Positions 1-8,260 of a stretch of 64,000 nt of DNA are shown here, piece by piece. Made by a program: the position numbers and the translations under genes. The stretch's first letter is position 1. Each line of letters starts with the position of its first letter. This DNA comes from Ralstonia sp. A12 (lineage in GTDB: Bacteria; Pseudomonadota; Gammaproteobacteria; Burkholderiales; Burkholderiaceae). The DNA is taken from contig NZ_JSZO01000019.1 of the NCBI RefSeq assembly GCF_000801955.1, positions 114,665 through 178,664 of the forward strand. Direction: 5' to 3'. Under the pieces are notes generated by a model. It made no database searches and had not been told where the DNA came from. It worked only from the letters and a program-made list of their open reading frames with translations.

Positions 1-1
1 A

Positions 2-205
2 GCGGTGATGCGCCTGCGCATTGAAGCCGTCGCGCCTTCACGCTACGTGACGGTCAGCGCCGGCTGCGCCACCGCCATGCCGGGCGGCGAAGTCGTGTCT
101 GTCGATACGCTGGTCGAGACGGCCGATGCCGCGCTGTACCAGGCCAAGGCGGCGGGACGCAATCTTGTCATCAGCGCGCAGGCCATGGCAGCGGCTGTGA
201 TGTGA
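2..205 (+). CDS. GGDEF-domain protein (diguanylate cyclase), C-terminal end only
   Basis: Only the last 67 or so codons are in the window; the reading frame is open to the left edge. The residues VTVSAGCAT, then LVETADAALYQAKAAGRN near the end, match the final beta strand and helix of the GGDEF diguanylate cyclase domain (ADxALYxAKxxGRN). Such proteins make cyclic di-GMP from two GTP. The catalytic GGDEF loop and any sensor domain lie outside, so activity and input cannot be judged. The next gene begins about 18 bases after the stop, so they may be cotranscribed. Confidence 0.8.
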   Translation, partial: AVMRLRIEAVAPSRYVTVSAGCATAMPGGEVVSVDTLVETADAALYQAKAAGRNLVISAQAMAAAVM

Positions 206-222
206 GATCGATCGAGGCCGCC

Positions 223-1131
223 ATGACACTTCTGCGCCGTTGCGTACTGGTCGTCGCTCTTGCCTTGCCCCTGCTGGCCAACGCGCAAGTCGACACGCAA
301 ACGCTGCGTGCCGCAGCCTCGCGCGCGCCTGACCTGAACTTCCCCGACAAGGTCAGCGAGCTCAGCTTCTTCACCACGCCGGCCATGGCACTCTACAAGC
401 CAGCCGGGAATGGCCCCTTCCCTGCACTCGTGCTGCAGCATCAGTGCGGTGGACTCGGGCAGGGGAAGCGGCAAAACCAGGCGATGCTCGACTGGGCACG
501 CCGCGCAGTGCGCCACGGCTACGTGGCCCTGGTGATCGACAGCCTCAGCCAGCGCGGCGTTGAATCGGTCTGCATGGGCGCCCAGGGCGGCGTGACACCC
601 ATGCGCGGCGTACGTGATGCCCTGCAAGCGGCCGCATATCTCGAGAGATTCGATTTCGTCGACAAAGCGCGCATTGCCCACGCCGGTTACTCATGGGGCG
701 CGATGATGGGGTTGGGGCTCAGCGGCAAGCACTGGGCTGAAGCGTTGGGCGACGGTACACGTTTTGCCGCTGCCGTGTCGTTCTACCCGGTGTGCTCCAC
801 GCTCAAGCTGCGCAATGGCGCCCCGTTCGACGTGCTCAACCCCGATATCGACCACCCGTTGCTCGTGCTGATGGGCGAGGCCGACACCGAAGGCCCACCC
901 GCCGAATGCGTCGCCAAACTGCAAGCCGCCAAGGACGCCGGCGCACCCGTGCAGTGGTACGTCTATCCGGACACCACGCACTGCTGGGATTGCGAGAGCC
1001 AGAACAACCTCAGCAAGATCGACGTGCGTGGCAACCACGTGGTCTACCACTACAGCAAGCAGGCCACCGAAGACGCAGAACGCCGCATGTTCGAGTTCCT
1101 CGATCAGGCATTGCAGGTCAAACGCCCTTGA
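223..1131 (+). CDS. Secreted dienelactone-hydrolase-like alpha/beta hydrolase
   Basis: A 302-residue alpha/beta hydrolase. The ATG at 223 gives a clean signal peptide (MTLLRRC, hydrophobic stretch, then LLANAQ), so it is preferred over an upstream in-frame GTG; export to the periplasm is inferred. The nucleophile elbow is AGYSWGA with Ser near residue 157. An acidic residue follows in LMGEAD and a His in DTTHCWD, giving a plausible Ser-Asp-His triad. Dienelactone hydrolases normally use Cys; a Ser here suggests general esterase or hydrolase activity. The substrate is unknown. A short inverted repeat (GCCTGC/GCAGGC at about 1142-1160) follows the stop and could end transcription. Confidence 0.75.
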   Translation: MTLLRRCVLVVALALPLLANAQVDTQTLRAAASRAPDLNFPDKVSELSFFTTPAMALYKPAGNGPFPALVLQHQCGGLGQGKRQNQAMLDWARRAVRHGYVALVIDSLSQRGVESVCMGAQGGVTPMRGVRDALQAAAYLERFDFVDKARIAHAGYSWGAMMGLGLSGKHWAEALGDGTRFAAAVSFYPVCSTLKLRNGAPFDVLNPDIDHPLLVLMGEADTEGPPAECVAKLQAAKDAGAPVQWYVYPDTTHCWDCESQNNLSKIDVRGNHVVYHYSKQATEDAERRMFEFLDQALQVKRP

Positions 1132-1170
1132 ACAGAGGCATGCCTGCAATCAAGGCAGGCACGGCCACCC

Positions 1171-1460
1171 CTGCTTTCTGTTTCTGTTTACTTCTTTCTT
1201 TATATAAAGATAGTAGTAGTAGATAACGGTGGATAAGTTCTGTGGATAGGCCAAAAAAACGCTTTGAGTTCAATGGCTTGCGAAATGCACAACCATTCGG
1301 ACAGCGTGTGCTGTTGCGTGGATGGATGCGGTGGATCGCATCGCGCCCGGTCCACACGTGTCGAAGTTATGCCCGCACTGTGGACAATCTAACCCCGGAG
1401 AGCCAACACGTTTGTCCCTTGAGTTTTCCACAGCGGGAGGTGGGAGTTATCCACATCGCA
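1171..1460. other. Replication-origin-like element (DnaA boxes plus TAG trios)
   Basis: This gene-free stretch has the parts of a bacterial origin in order: a T/A-rich tract (1171-1210), four TAG trios (1211-1222), then DnaA-box-like sequences. Reading the minus strand, boxes are TTATCCACC (1230-1238), CTATCCACA (1241-1249) and TTGTCCACA (1379-1387). On the plus strand are TTTTCCACA (1424-1432) and the perfect consensus TTATCCACA (1447-1455). Trios beside paired boxes resemble the basal unwinding system of chromosomal oriC. No dnaA, rpmH, gyrB, repA or parAB is visible nearby. It may be an ectopic or secondary origin, or a DnaA-titration site. Confidence 0.55.
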
Positions 1461-1503
1461 ACAAGGGCGCTGCGTCGACGGTACATCGCCCAACACCTGC
1501 CGC

Positions 1504-2403
1504 TTACGCCATCCGCGCGGGCAATGCCTCAGCGAGCGCATCGACGGCCACGCGGACTTTGCGCGGCAAGTGTGGTGTCTGCAACCACAGCGCATAGGCG
1601 TCGTAGAGAAACGCAGGCCGATCCGGTAGCAGCGCAACCAGCGCGCCCGTCCGGAGGCGATCACTGACAAGCCAGGAAGGCAGCCATGCGAGCCCCATGC
1701 CAAGTGTCGCGGCATCGGCAATCGCGTCGAGATCGTCCATCCGCATCCGGTTGAGCGGAATGGTCTCCTCCGGTGGCTGCCCGTCTCTCGGAAAGAGCCA
1801 CGGGCTGATGCGGCCAGACCGTCTGTACACGATGGCCTGGTGACCACCGAGTGCATCGACGGTCGTCGGGTGCCCATGCGCCTTGAGATACGCGGGCGAT
1901 GCGCAGACGAGCATGCGCTGGCGTGCGACACGGCGCGCAATCACGCCGGCCTTGTCTTCCAGATTGCCGGTGCGGATGGCGATGTCGTAGTCGCCTTCGG
2001 CCAGATCGACAAAACGGTCGTTGAACGAGAGGTCCAGCTCCAGCGCCGGGTATTGCTGCGCCAGCCGCAGCAGCACGGGCGCCACGCAACTGCGGCCAAA
2101 GTGCACGGGCATGGTGACGCGCAGCCTGCCGCGCGGTTCACCGAGCTGCTCGGCCGCGAGCGCATCAGCCGCTTCCGCCTCGGCCAGCACGACCTTGCAG
2201 CGCTCGTAGTAGGCCTGCCCGAAGTCGGTCAGGCTCTGGCGCCGTGTGGTGCGGATAAGCAGGCGCACACCCAGGCGTGTTTCCAGCGAAAGAACGTGCT
2301 TGCCGACCATCGGGCCGGATAGGCCAAGTGCGTCTGCGGCGGCCGCAAACGAGCCGAGATCAACGGCTTTCACAAACACGGCCATGCTGGTCAGGCGGTC
2401 CAT
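1504..2403 (-). CDS. LysR-family transcriptional regulator
   Basis: A 299-residue LysR regulator. The N-terminal winged helix reads MDRLTSMAVFVKAVDLGSF and continues through the recognition helix (LSGPMVGKHVLSLE). The rest is the periplasmic-binding-like effector domain. The start at MDRL is chosen over four residues upstream because LysR proteins of this subgroup usually begin there. It is transcribed away from a quinone oxidoreductase, the usual arrangement for a regulator and its target, and a 13-bp palindrome lies between them. The inducer cannot be told from sequence. Confidence 0.9.
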   Translation of the reverse strand: MDRLTSMAVFVKAVDLGSFAAAADALGLSGPMVGKHVLSLETRLGVRLLIRTTRRQSLTDFGQAYYERCKVVLAEAEAADALAAEQLGEPRGRLRVTMPVHFGRSCVAPVLLRLAQQYPALELDLSFNDRFVDLAEGDYDIAIRTGNLEDKAGVIARRVARQRMLVCASPAYLKAHGHPTTVDALGGHQAIVYRRSGRISPWLFPRDGQPPEETIPLNRMRMDDLDAIADAATLGMGLAWLPSWLVSDRLRTGALVALLPDRPAFLYDAYALWLQTPHLPRKVRVAVDALAEALPARMA

Positions 2404-2429
2404 ATTAAAAACCAATGGTTTCTACTATC

Positions 2430-2442
2430 GTCGATTATCGAC
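2430..2442. promoter_or_regulatory. Candidate LysR operator, 13-bp palindrome
   Basis: GTCGAT-T-ATCGAC is a perfect inverted repeat in the 104-bp gap between the divergent LysR gene and the quinone oxidoreductase, followed by a further TATCGATGA. LysR proteins bind dyads of the T-N11-A type in such gaps. The position supports control of both genes; the assignment is inference. Confidence 0.45.
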
Positions 2443-2507
2443 CATTTATCGATGAAAAGTGCACGACTACAGTGGATTCACTTTAATGAGTTTCGACTGG
2501 AGGCCAT

Positions 2508-3497
2508 ATGGCACGCGTTGTCCGTTTTCATCAGCATGGGGGTCCGGAGGTCTTGCGCATCGAACACGTCGAGGTGCCGCAGCCGGGCCAGGGCGAGGTG
2601 CAGATCCGCGTCAAGGCGCTGGGGCTCAATCGGGCAGAAGCGCTGCTGCGTGCGGGGTCGTATATCGAGAAGCCGACGTTCCCTTCCGGGCTCGGGCTGG
2701 AGGCGGCGGGCGTTGTCGAGGCGGTGGGCGCTGGCGTGACGGCCTTTGCGCCGGGTGATGCGGTCAGCATCGTGCCGCCACAGTCGATGGTCCGCTGGCC
2801 CGCGTACGGTGAGCTGGTCACGTTTCCTGCCGCACTGGTGGTCAAGCATCCGCCGTCGCTCAGTTGGGAGGCTGCCGCTGCGGTCTGGATGCCGTATCTC
2901 ACCGCCTACGGCGCGCTGATCGACATCGCCAAGCTTGGCCCAGGAGACTTTGTGGCCGTGACGGCCGCATCCAGCAGTGTCGGGCTGGCTGCGATCCAGA
3001 TCGCGAACCAGGTCGGTGCGACACCCATTGCCATCACGCGGACATCCGCCAAGGCCCCCGCCCTGCTTGCCGCAGGCGCCGCCCATGTGGTTGCAACGGC
3101 GGAGGCGGATCTCGTCGCCCGGCTGCAGGAGATTGCAGGTCCAGCAGGCGTGCGCGTAGTGCTGGATTCGATTGGCGGCCCGATCTTCGAGCCGCTTGCG
3201 GCGGCGATGTCGCGCGGCGGCATTCTCATTGAATACGGCGGCCTGAGTCCGGAGCCAACGCCCTTCCCCTTGTTTGCCGTACTGAGCAAGACCCTGACGC
3301 TGCGTGGCTATCTCGTGCACGAAATCACCGGCAACCCAACCAAGCTCGAAGCCGCGAAGGCGTTCATCCTCGACGGGCTGGCGTCAGGGGCTTTCCGGCC
3401 GGTGATCGCCCGGACCTTCGCGTTTGACGAGATCGTTGATGCGCACCGCTTTCTTGAATCGAACGAACAGTTCGGCAAGATCGTCGTAACGGTTTGA
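2508..3497 (+). CDS. Zinc-independent quinone oxidoreductase / MDR-family alcohol dehydrogenase
   Basis: A 329-residue medium-chain dehydrogenase of the NADPH:quinone reductase (zeta-crystallin) type. The N-terminal GroES-like fold reads HQHGGPEVLRIE and later GLEAAGVVEAVGAGV. The nucleotide-binding region carries AASSSVGLAAIQIANQVGA, a variant of the glycine-rich motif. The Cys-rich structural-zinc loop of classical alcohol dehydrogenases is absent. A good ribosome site (GGAGG at 2499-2503) fixes the start. The divergent LysR gene is its likely regulator. Expected role: reduction of quinones or enones, perhaps in detoxification; the substrate is unknown. Confidence 0.85.
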   Translation: MARVVRFHQHGGPEVLRIEHVEVPQPGQGEVQIRVKALGLNRAEALLRAGSYIEKPTFPSGLGLEAAGVVEAVGAGVTAFAPGDAVSIVPPQSMVRWPAYGELVTFPAALVVKHPPSLSWEAAAAVWMPYLTAYGALIDIAKLGPGDFVAVTAASSSVGLAAIQIANQVGATPIAITRTSAKAPALLAAGAAHVVATAEADLVARLQEIAGPAGVRVVLDSIGGPIFEPLAAAMSRGGILIEYGGLSPEPTPFPLFAVLSKTLTLRGYLVHEITGNPTKLEAAKAFILDGLASGAFRPVIARTFAFDEIVDAHRFLESNEQFGKIVVTV

Positions 3498-3548
3498 TTG
3501 GTTGCGGCACGTTCCATGGCGTGCCGCTTTCTCCTCGCCCGAAAACAG

Positions 3549-3580
3549 TTGACCTTGTCACGGTGACAAGGCGCTCACTG
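3549..3580 (+). promoter_or_regulatory. MerR-type promoter/operator
   Basis: A -35-like TTGACC (3549-3554) runs into a perfect 19-bp palindrome, CCTTGTCAC-G-GTGACAAGG (3553-3571). MerR-family activators bind palindromes lying between -35 and -10 boxes set unusually far apart (19-20 bp). The downstream HEAT gene starts at 3599, and a MerR-family gene follows it. The -10 box (around 3574-3579) is weak, as expected for an activator-dependent promoter. That the neighbouring MerR-HEAT protein acts here is inferred. Confidence 0.6.
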
Positions 3581-3598
3581 TCGGGCGAGGAGGTATTC

Positions 3599-4270
3599 AT
3601 GACCCATCACACATTGACCCAAGCGCTGGAGCACCCGGACGCTTCGCAGCGCCTTGCGGCTGCGCTGGGTGCCGGCATGGCGCCCGACCCGGGCAAGATC
3701 GCGCCGCTGGTAGAGCGTTGCCGCGTCGAGCCGGATTTCTTCGTTCGCGACATGCTCACCTGGGCGCTCACCCGGCATGCGCACGATCTAACTGTGCCGT
3801 TGCTCCTTGACGAGCTGCGCTCGCCATTGGCGCAAGCGCGTAGCCAGGCGCTGCACACGCTCTCGAAAATTGGCGACCCTGCAACGTGGCCGGCGATCAC
3901 AACCAAGCATCTGCATGACCCTGATCCGGACGTGGCACGCACCGCGTGGCGCACCGCAGCGGGGTTGGTGCCGACCGGGCAACGCGCCGCCTTGGCACAC
4001 GAGCTGGTTCGCGAGCTAGGCCGCGGCGACACGCACCTCCAGCGGAGTCTGAGCCGGGCGTTGCTCATGCTCGGAGACGACGCCGTGGCCCCGCTTGATG
4101 CGGCCGCGACCCACCATACGGACCCAGCGGTTCGTGTTCACGCCTGCGCAAGCCTCAGGCTGATCGCCGACCCGGAGCGTGCGTTTGTGCTGGATCCGGC
4201 CGATGCGCGGCGCGCAGTTGTGCTGTTGCCATACACCGGTGCAGCGGCCGGTTGCCAACCACCGGTTTGA
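3599..4270 (+). CDS. HEAT-repeat protein
   Basis: A 223-residue protein of tandem helical repeats of the HEAT/PBS-lyase type, for example PLLLDELRSPLAQARSQALHTLSKIGD, followed by similar units about 30-35 residues long. The ATG at 3599 has a strong ribosome site (GAGGAGG) and lies just after the MerR-type operator, so upstream starts were rejected. HEAT proteins are scaffolds and no catalytic motif is visible. The next gene fuses a MerR DNA-binding domain to similar repeats, so this protein may be a binding partner or a sensor for that regulator (inference). Confidence 0.75.
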   Translation: MTHHTLTQALEHPDASQRLAAALGAGMAPDPGKIAPLVERCRVEPDFFVRDMLTWALTRHAHDLTVPLLLDELRSPLAQARSQALHTLSKIGDPATWPAITTKHLHDPDPDVARTAWRTAAGLVPTGQRAALAHELVRELGRGDTHLQRSLSRALLMLGDDAVAPLDAAATHHTDPAVRVHACASLRLIADPERAFVLDPADARRAVVLLPYTGAAAGCQPPV

Positions 4271-4349
4271 TAGAATTTTTTCGGCTCGATCAACGCCTCC
4301 AAGGCTGAGAAACGAGGCCGCATAACCCAGACGACACCGGAGACCAGTG

Positions 4350-5357
4350 ATGCGCATCAGCGAGTTGGCCAATCGCTCCGGCGTCAGCGCGCGCATGCTG
4401 CGCCACTACGACCGGATCGGACTGGTCAGCCCCTCCGGGCGGACAGAAGCGGGATACCGCGAGTATTCGCAAACCGATGCCTGGCGCTTGTTCCAAGTGG
4501 AAAGCCTGCGTGCGCTGGGCCTTGGCCTTGCCGAGGTGCGGCAGGCGCTCAGCCAGCAAGCACCCCGCCCCGATACGCTCATTGACGCGCTGATGGCGCG
4601 CAGTCGCGAGCGGTTGGCCGCCGAGCAAGCATTGCTCTCCCGGCTGGCCGCCGTGTCCGCCGCCGCCCCCGAGGATTGGCCGGCCGTGCTTGACGTTGTG
4701 CAGTTGCTGAAAGGACTGGACTCAACGCACGCACCAGAGCGACAGCGTGCTGCGTTTGACGCTGCATCCAGCGATGCCCCGCTGGCAGAACTTATCGCCC
4801 AGGCCCTGCTGCAAGAGCAAGAGCCGAATGTCGCGGGTGCGCTGTACTGGGCGTTGGGAAGAGCCGAAGGCAGCGGCGCCAGCGTACTCGGTGCGGCGCT
4901 TCAACAGCCTGATCCGGCCGTGCGCGAACGGGCCGTGCTCGCGCTGGCGAAACTCGGCGGTCCCGATGCAGTGGAAGCGTTGCGCGTGGCGCTGCTCGAC
5001 CCTGTGGAGCACGTGCGGTACCGCGCTGCGCGGGTGCTTGGCGAATGGGGCGTACGCGACGCCATTCCCCTGCTGATCGAACAGGTTGTCGTCGGGGCGC
5101 ACGATGTCGAAGCGGCTGATGCGTTGGCCGATCTGGCGGAAGACCCTGCGATTGCGAAGCAAGTTGTGGAGCGGTTTGAAACCGCAATTGCGGACGGCCC
5201 AGCCGATGCCCAGGCCCGTGTGCGTATTTGTCAGGCGCTGGCGGAAATCAACGATGCGGCATCGGCGCTGCTTGCGCGGTTGGCCGGTGATGCGGACCCG
5301 GCCGTGGTGCGTACTGCGCGATACGTAATTGGTATTCGTGGCGGCGCGCAGGCGTAG
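4350..5357 (+). CDS. MerR-family regulator fused to HEAT repeats
   Basis: A 335-residue fusion. Residues 1-70 are a MerR winged helix (MRISELANRSGVSARMLRHYDRIGL, then GYREYS), followed by the dimerisation helix. From about residue 125 to the end there are HEAT-type repeats (for example LAKLGGPDAVEALRVALLDPVEHVRYRAARVLGEW), replacing the usual short effector-binding tail. The second of two adjacent start codons, an ATG, is chosen. It follows the HEAT-only gene by about 80 bases and probably shares its MerR-type promoter. Ligand unknown; the repeats suggest a protein rather than a metal or drug signal (inference). Confidence 0.85.
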   Translation: MRISELANRSGVSARMLRHYDRIGLVSPSGRTEAGYREYSQTDAWRLFQVESLRALGLGLAEVRQALSQQAPRPDTLIDALMARSRERLAAEQALLSRLAAVSAAAPEDWPAVLDVVQLLKGLDSTHAPERQRAAFDAASSDAPLAELIAQALLQEQEPNVAGALYWALGRAEGSGASVLGAALQQPDPAVRERAVLALAKLGGPDAVEALRVALLDPVEHVRYRAARVLGEWGVRDAIPLLIEQVVVGAHDVEAADALADLAEDPAIAKQVVERFETAIADGPADAQARVRICQALAEINDAASALLARLAGDADPAVVRTARYVIGIRGGAQA

Positions 5358-5485
5358 CGGCGTTTGGCTGTGAGGCTGGTTCGGTAGAAGCCCTGTCGAT
5401 TAGGAACGAACCTCGTTGCGCTCCCTTGCCGAGTGACCAGCCTTCAGTACAGTGCCCATCAAGCCGATCTCAAGAACACCCGCAT

Positions 5486-5534
5486 GAAACAACAAAGCCG
5501 ACATATGGTCGGCTTTGTTGCTGAAGTATAGGGC
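5486..5534. repeat. Hairpin repeat, copy 1 (matches 38148-38196)
   Basis: This 49-bp stretch carries the stem AAAGCCGACATATGGTCGGCTTT and matches 38148-38196 in direct orientation with five substitutions. The stem resembles a rho-independent terminator and could end the MerR-HEAT transcript. The second copy lies about 60 bp from the tRNA-Ala att site. The pair therefore brackets the whole accessory block and may mark an outer boundary, or both may be members of a dispersed intergenic family. Confidence 0.6.
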
Positions 5535-5621
5535 GGCACATCGTCAAAGACGCACAGCCGTACCTGTCAACACAGCCCAAATTCCCGATTGTTTCAAGCG
5601 AGTACACTGGCGCCCGCCGTA

Positions 5622-6662
5622 CTAAGCATTAAGAACCGACCTGAAATAGTCACCATCATCCTCTAGCCGCTTCCTGAACTGCTCATTTAGGATTTTCGGA
5701 ATCGGTCTGACGCTGCCATCAGGCGCTTTCAGGAGGCATTTCCCACTGGAGTCAAACGCACCAAGATCACGAAGCTGTAGATCGGCTGGGGCATTATCAA
5801 AGAAGCGACTTAAATTTTCCTGCGACACGAGCCCAGCGATCGCCCAATCACCGACCGAAAACGCAAATTTACTAGAGCTCACTGACAAGAGATGCGCCGC
5901 ATCAATAGCATAGCGATGAAGTGGGAGAGCATCCTCGTTAATAGTTATGCCAACGTTTTTGCTTGAGAAATTAGCTATTGCTTCGGCTAAACCATCGCTG
6001 AGATCCATGCATGAGTGCAATACCCTCGACTCTCGAATATATGCACCTTCTCTAATACGGGCAACTGGCTCAGTCAGGACGGATAGCAAGCTTCGCCTTT
6101 CGACATCGCTTGCCTTTCCTGCATCCAGTAAGGACAACGCTCCTGAAAAGCCACCTACCATACCCGCGATAATGAGATGATCACCTGGTACGGCTTTGTA
6201 GCGGCCTAACCAGTACGATTTTTCCGCGGTGCCGAGCGCAGCACCGACTACTTGGATGGTGGCACCTTCTTTCGTGTCCCCTCCCACGAAGGCTATGCCG
6301 TGCTGGGCACAACTCTCTTCGCAGCCAATGATTATATCGGTGGCTTTCTTTGCATCCAAATCACGGGGCAAGACAAGTGACAGCATCATTGCTTGAGGCA
6401 GCGCCGCAGTCGCCAATAGATCGCTAACATTTGCCACTACCGCCAAACGACCCCAAACTTTGAAATCGCTCCATCCTCGCGAGATAGCTATTGGCGAGGG
6501 AGCTCGGTCAATCTTAAAAGCGATATGGCGCTCAAGCCCTAGATCGAGGAGGCTGGAGTCGTGCCCGAAACCGTTCACGAAGATTTCATTTCTAGCCAAC
6601 CCCGGTAGAATGCCGCGAAGAAAGCCCTTCTCACCAATATCTTCCATTGAACTCATGGACAT
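5622..6662 (-). CDS. AIR-synthase/ThiL-like ATP-binding protein
   Basis: A 346-residue protein of the PurM/ThiL/SelD/HypE superfamily. The N-terminal half holds GHDSSLLDL and, further on, KIDRAP and AVVANVSDLLATAALP, resembling the metal-ATP-binding region (GDDAA, TDxxV, NxSDxxAMG) of ThiL. The C-terminal half includes the typical DLSDGLAEAI. ThiL phosphorylates thiamine monophosphate, but the altered first motifs and the company it keeps argue against housekeeping thiamine synthesis. It is the last gene of a three-gene minus-strand operon, one base after the preceding stop. The AT-richer base composition suggests acquisition by transfer. Confidence 0.7.
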   Translation of the reverse strand: MSMSSMEDIGEKGFLRGILPGLARNEIFVNGFGHDSSLLDLGLERHIAFKIDRAPSPIAISRGWSDFKVWGRLAVVANVSDLLATAALPQAMMLSLVLPRDLDAKKATDIIIGCEESCAQHGIAFVGGDTKEGATIQVVGAALGTAEKSYWLGRYKAVPGDHLIIAGMVGGFSGALSLLDAGKASDVERRSLLSVLTEPVARIREGAYIRESRVLHSCMDLSDGLAEAIANFSSKNVGITINEDALPLHRYAIDAAHLLSVSSSKFAFSVGDWAIAGLVSQENLSRFFDNAPADLQLRDLGAFDSSGKCLLKAPDGSVRPIPKILNEQFRKRLEDDGDYFRSVLNA

Positions 6663-6663
6663 C

Positions 6664-7485
6664 TCAATTGCCTGTTCGGTGTTGACTCTGACGAGACCCA
6701 GGCTGCTGACGAGGGTCTTCGCCGTTACTGGAATTTGGCACCCCTTGCTGGCGGAGCTTCTGCAACTCTAGACGCTGGCTATCGACTTGTTTACTTAGGT
6801 CGTCGATCTTTGCTTTCTGGTCGCTAAGGCGATCTGCAAAAGTGCTGTATGAATAAAATCCCGGTACTGCAAGGATGGCTACGACGAGGGCAGCAAAAAT
6901 TATCACTTGACTCGATAACCAAAGCACCCGTTTTTGCGCGGAGACAGCTTGCGCAGATATTTCACTGAGACTGCTTTTCACGGGTGTGGTTAACTGCCCC
7001 AGCACATTAGTTACGCTACGATGAGTTGCAGGACTTCCCGGAACGGAAGGATTCATGACCTTAATAAACTCTATCGTCGCAACGCGATCACCTCGCTTCA
7101 GATGGTGTGCGTCTGAAGACAGATTATGAATCATCACAACCGCCTTGCCCGAGTAGCCCGGGTCGAATGGTGGCTGAGCAGTGAGAACCAAACCCTTGTA
7201 AACCAACGACATTCTTAAAGATATCTTTGCCGTTATGTCGTTTGGCAAACTAATATCTTCCTCGGATAGAATGAAGCAAATTCCGTGAGGTGGTATAGTG
7301 AACGATTGATTCTGCAGTAATTGCTGTGTAACTATCGCGGAAGATTTCCCGTTTGTGCTGATGTAGTACTCGCCGCCAATCGTGAGGTCATATGAACTTA
7401 GTCTCACGTTAGCAGAGATAAAGGGAGCTATTAGGGGGCGTTGTTGACCTATGAGCCCTTGGATTTCACTATTGCTCAGTATCAT
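6664..7485 (-). CDS. Membrane-anchored dCTP-deaminase/dUTPase-fold protein, probably non-catalytic
   Basis: Residues 1-160 follow the dCTP deaminase fold (MILSNSEIQGLIG, later SSYDLTIGGEYY, KISLRMSLVYKGL, then PFDPGYSGKAVVMIHNLS). In active Dcd enzymes the last motif ends TLE with a catalytic Glu; here the place reads VVMIHN with no Glu, so deaminase activity is doubtful. After a linker there is one hydrophobic segment (VIIFAALVVAILAVPGF) and a coiled coil (AKIDDLSKQVDSQRLELQKL). The start overlaps the preceding stop as ATGA with a GAGGA ribosome site. A membrane nucleotide sensor is one possible role (inference). Confidence 0.65.
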   Translation of the reverse strand: MILSNSEIQGLIGQQRPLIAPFISANVRLSSYDLTIGGEYYISTNGKSSAIVTQQLLQNQSFTIPPHGICFILSEEDISLPNDITAKISLRMSLVYKGLVLTAQPPFDPGYSGKAVVMIHNLSSDAHHLKRGDRVATIEFIKVMNPSVPGSPATHRSVTNVLGQLTTPVKSSLSEISAQAVSAQKRVLWLSSQVIIFAALVVAILAVPGFYSYSTFADRLSDQKAKIDDLSKQVDSQRLELQKLRQQGVPNSSNGEDPRQQPGSRQSQHRTGN

Positions 7486-8123
7486 TCCTCGCAAAGCCTC
7501 CTTATTATTAATTCAATCTTTTTTTGTAGCTCAAGATAATCCATACCAGCCACTGCGCAACACGGGTCTGCCAGATCAGCTTTGGGCTTAAGAACCAAGG
7601 CGGAGTGCGAGCGCGGTTTCCAGAGAGACACGGTTAGCGTCCCGGGAAGAACCGAGCTTACTCTGTGAAGCGACAATGCACTGACGTTATACGAATCGCC
7701 GGCCGATACTTTTTTTTCACTTACCTTCTCAACAGCCGACAACCTCAGGCGAAATGCCTCACTCTTTTCTGTTTGATCATTGAATATATAAGAATAAAGA
7801 GCGTGCGTCTCTCCATTCTTAAGAATAAACGTTTGCTCTTTGAACCCACCCAACCAGACCGTTGATGCGAAATCAGCGCAGTGGGAATGAATGTCCTCCT
7901 CCGTCGATTCCGACCTGTCCCAATGATGCATTCGCAAAGCACTTCCATCCGCACCAATAGCTAGGACATACTTTGAGAAGCCGAGTTGATGTCGATATGA
8001 GCGCTTGGCCACGCCTTTGAGGAGGAGGCGATTTTTAATGATCGACTCAAGCCAATGAACCAATTCTTCCTTGGTTGATGGCGCGGATAAGTCGCTTGCG
8101 ATCACCGTAATATCTGGTGCCAT
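7482..8123 (-). CDS. Cupin-like protein, first gene of the nucleotide-related operon
   Basis: A 213-residue protein with a possible cupin core. The stretch RMHHWDRSESTEEDIHSHCADFAST resembles the H-x-H metal motif followed by the beta-strand GGFKEQTF, and a later H (SLHRVSS) could be the third ligand. Fold similarity to cysteine-dioxygenase-type cupins is a guess from motif spacing. ATG at 8123 is chosen because GAGGTGGGA lies seven bases upstream. It overlaps the dCTP-deaminase-like gene by four bases, so the two products are probably needed together. Function unknown. Confidence 0.5.
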   Translation of the reverse strand: MAPDITVIASDLSAPSTKEELVHWLESIIKNRLLLKGVAKRSYRHQLGFSKYVLAIGADGSALRMHHWDRSESTEEDIHSHCADFASTVWLGGFKEQTFILKNGETHALYSYIFNDQTEKSEAFRLRLSAVEKVSEKKVSAGDSYNVSALSLHRVSSVLPGTLTVSLWKPRSHSALVLKPKADLADPCCAVAGMDYLELQKKIELIIRRLCEE

Positions 8124-8260
8124 CAAAGTCCCACCTCGTAACGGTTGGATTTGCACATTGATGCTCGTAGCTTATGCTTAAGACTATATGTAAATCTCAT
8201 CACAACGGCGAGCTTGACTTGGGCGATTCGTGTTCTTACTCGTAACCGCCGACAAGATGA

